Origin: Thermohalobaculum sp050330995
GTDB taxonomy: Bacteria; Pseudomonadota; Alphaproteobacteria; Rhodobacterales; Rhodobacteraceae
Assembly (NCBI GenBank): GCA_050330995.1
Contig: JBHJHI010000044.1
Location: forward strand, 1-37,943
DNA length: 37,943 bases
Reading direction: 5' to 3'
The translations under genes and the position numbers were made by a program. Below the pieces are notes generated by a model. That model had not been told where the DNA came from. It did not search any database and saw nothing but the letters and a program-made list of their open reading frames with translations. Numbering within the stretch: the first letter of the stretch is position 1; every line of letters begins with the position of its first letter. This document shows positions 37,105-37,943 of this stretch, one piece after another.

Positions 37105-37299
37105 TCACATCGCGGGCGAGTGCAGCGCCTCCAGCTCCTGGATCAGATCGCGGGTCGCCCGGGCCTGCTGCACGTCCGCCGCCCGTGCCGCCGCTTCGAT
37201 GGAGGGCAGCAGTTCGAGCGCGACCGGGAGCGAGCGCGCTTCCATCTCGGCGGCGATGACGCGCAGCGCGGCGCCGAGCGATATCCGATGATCGTCCAT
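37105..37299 (-). CDS. Small hypothetical protein, 64 residues
   Basis: No family is recognised. The ATG at 37299 follows a strong GGGGGGAG about seven bases upstream. The product (MDDHRISLGAALRVIAAEM, then LPVALELLPSIEAAARAADV) is predicted largely helical with heptad-like Leu/Ile/Ala spacing, acidic overall, without a membrane segment or signal. It may be a small cytoplasmic helical-bundle protein. It converges with uup. A 279-base interval follows upstream, with a short AT-rich patch near 37376-37392, in which I see no other gene. Confidence 0.6.
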   Translation of the reverse strand: MDDHRISLGAALRVIAAEMEARSLPVALELLPSIEAAARAADVQQARATRDLIQELEALHSPAM

Positions 37300-37578
37300 T
37301 CCGTCGTCTCCCCCCGGCCGGTCTTCGACTGCCGCGTCGCCCGGTCTCCCCCACCTACGGTGCCTTCCGTTCGGCTTGAATACAATATCGGACCCGGTCT
37401 CCGGGCGGTCGCGCCCGGGCACGGCGCGAGAGTGGCCCGGACGGGGGCGCCGCCGCATATCCGCCCCTATTCGGTATCGTTATGGCGCCGGCGCTTATCG
37501 CCCGTGCTCGTGTTTCGAGACGAAAGGACGATCGTTGTCCCTGAAACCGCGGAGCACGACGAGCCGGGGGCCAGGCCG

Positions 37579-37943
37579 GTGAGCGGACGCGCTCGGGACC
37601 GGACCGCTCTGCGGCGTCGTGTCGCGCGCGGGGGGCGGCGCCGCGTCGCCGTCGCGGCGCTCGTCAGCGGTCTCGCCGTGACGCAGGCGCAGGAGGCCTC
37701 CTCGGACGAGCGGGCCTATCGCGCGCTCGCCGAGGCAGGCGGGATCGAGCACGCGGTGCGCTACCTCGACCCGGACGGCCCGCCGCCCGCCTTCGATCTC
37801 GGCGACCCCGAGCCGGAGACGGTGTCGCCGTCCTGGGACCCGGGGCGGCGGGTGGTCGGCGCCGTCGCGTTCGCCGTGCTGATCGCCGCGACGCTGGTGC
37901 TCGTGGCGCTCTCGGGCCGTGCGGGACGCGGCGTGCGGACGGC
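37579..37943 (+). CDS. Unrecognised membrane protein, 3' end outside window
   Basis: A frame starting at GTG 37579 runs off the right edge (121 codons visible). It begins with a basic stretch (RRRVARGGRRR), then a hydrophobic AVAALVSGLAVTQAQ segment ending in a possible AQA signal cleavage site. An extracytoplasmic stretch (SSDERAYRALAEAGGIEHAVRYLDPDG) follows, and then one clear membrane helix (VVGAVAFAVLIAATLVLVAL, about residues 92-111). This topology resembles DUF4129-type proteins, but the diagnostic C-terminus is not in the window, so I do not assign it. The start codon is uncertain because no strong ribosome site is seen. Confidence 0.55.
   Translation, partial: MSGRARDRTALRRRVARGGRRRVAVAALVSGLAVTQAQEASSDERAYRALAEAGGIEHAVRYLDPDGPPPAFDLGDPEPETVSPSWDPGRRVVGAVAFAVLIAATLVLVALSGRAGRGVRT

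Overview
The window is chromosomal DNA of very high G+C content from an alphaproteobacterium. The main signs are a perfect GTTC-N7-GTTC SOS box in front of lexA, the collinear block ppiD-trpE ... trpG-trpD-trpC-moaC-moeA-lexA, and a ScfR/PccR-type acyl-CoA regulator. I cannot place it in an order with confidence; Rhodobacterales and Hyphomicrobiales are both possible. No rRNA, tRNA, CRISPR array, insertion sequence or prophage gene was found.

Layout. 1-1540: the 3' part of a coxE-like VWA gene, followed by an XdhC/CoxI-family gene broken by several frameshifts. 1580-5334: a two-gene operon, meh-mct, on the minus strand. It resembles mesaconyl-C4-CoA hydratase and mesaconyl-CoA C1-C4 CoA transferase of the 3-hydroxypropionate bicycle. 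It is divergent from an scfR-type regulator, with an AT-rich palindrome in the shared promoter region. 5389-10574: lexA, moeA, moaC, trpC, trpD and trpG on the minus strand. 10730-13469: a divergent-polysaccharide-deacetylase-like membrane-anchored protein on the plus strand and a lower-GC FkbM-type methyltransferase on the minus strand, both lying between trpG and trpE. 13717-17215: trpE and ppiD. 17438-20062: an unrecognised secreted protein, a class I/II aminotransferase and two tiny overlapping membrane proteins. 20223-34591: a complete complex I operon, nuoA-B-CD-E-F-G-H-I-J-K-L-M-N, on the minus strand, preceded by an overlapping, internally deleted short-chain dehydrogenase remnant. 35274-37943: an Uup-type ABC-F ATPase, a 64-residue protein, and the 5' end of an unrecognised membrane protein.

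How the genes work together. Meh and Mct would carry mesaconyl-C1-CoA to citramalyl-CoA, and the acyl-CoA-responsive ScfR type of regulator fits that chemistry. The trp, moa/moe and lexA genes are ordinary housekeeping. The complex I operon is of the compact Escherichia coli type: nuoC and nuoD are fused, NuoG keeps the extra N7 cluster ligands, and no unknown reading frames are interspersed. This is not the mitochondrion-like layout usual in alphaproteobacteria, so it may be a second isozyme. I did not find a convincing wholly new multi-gene system. The most informative points are the meh-mct-scfR locus, the decayed xdhC beside coxE, the complex I type, the SDR remnant fused by overlap to nuoA, and several small or unknown envelope proteins.
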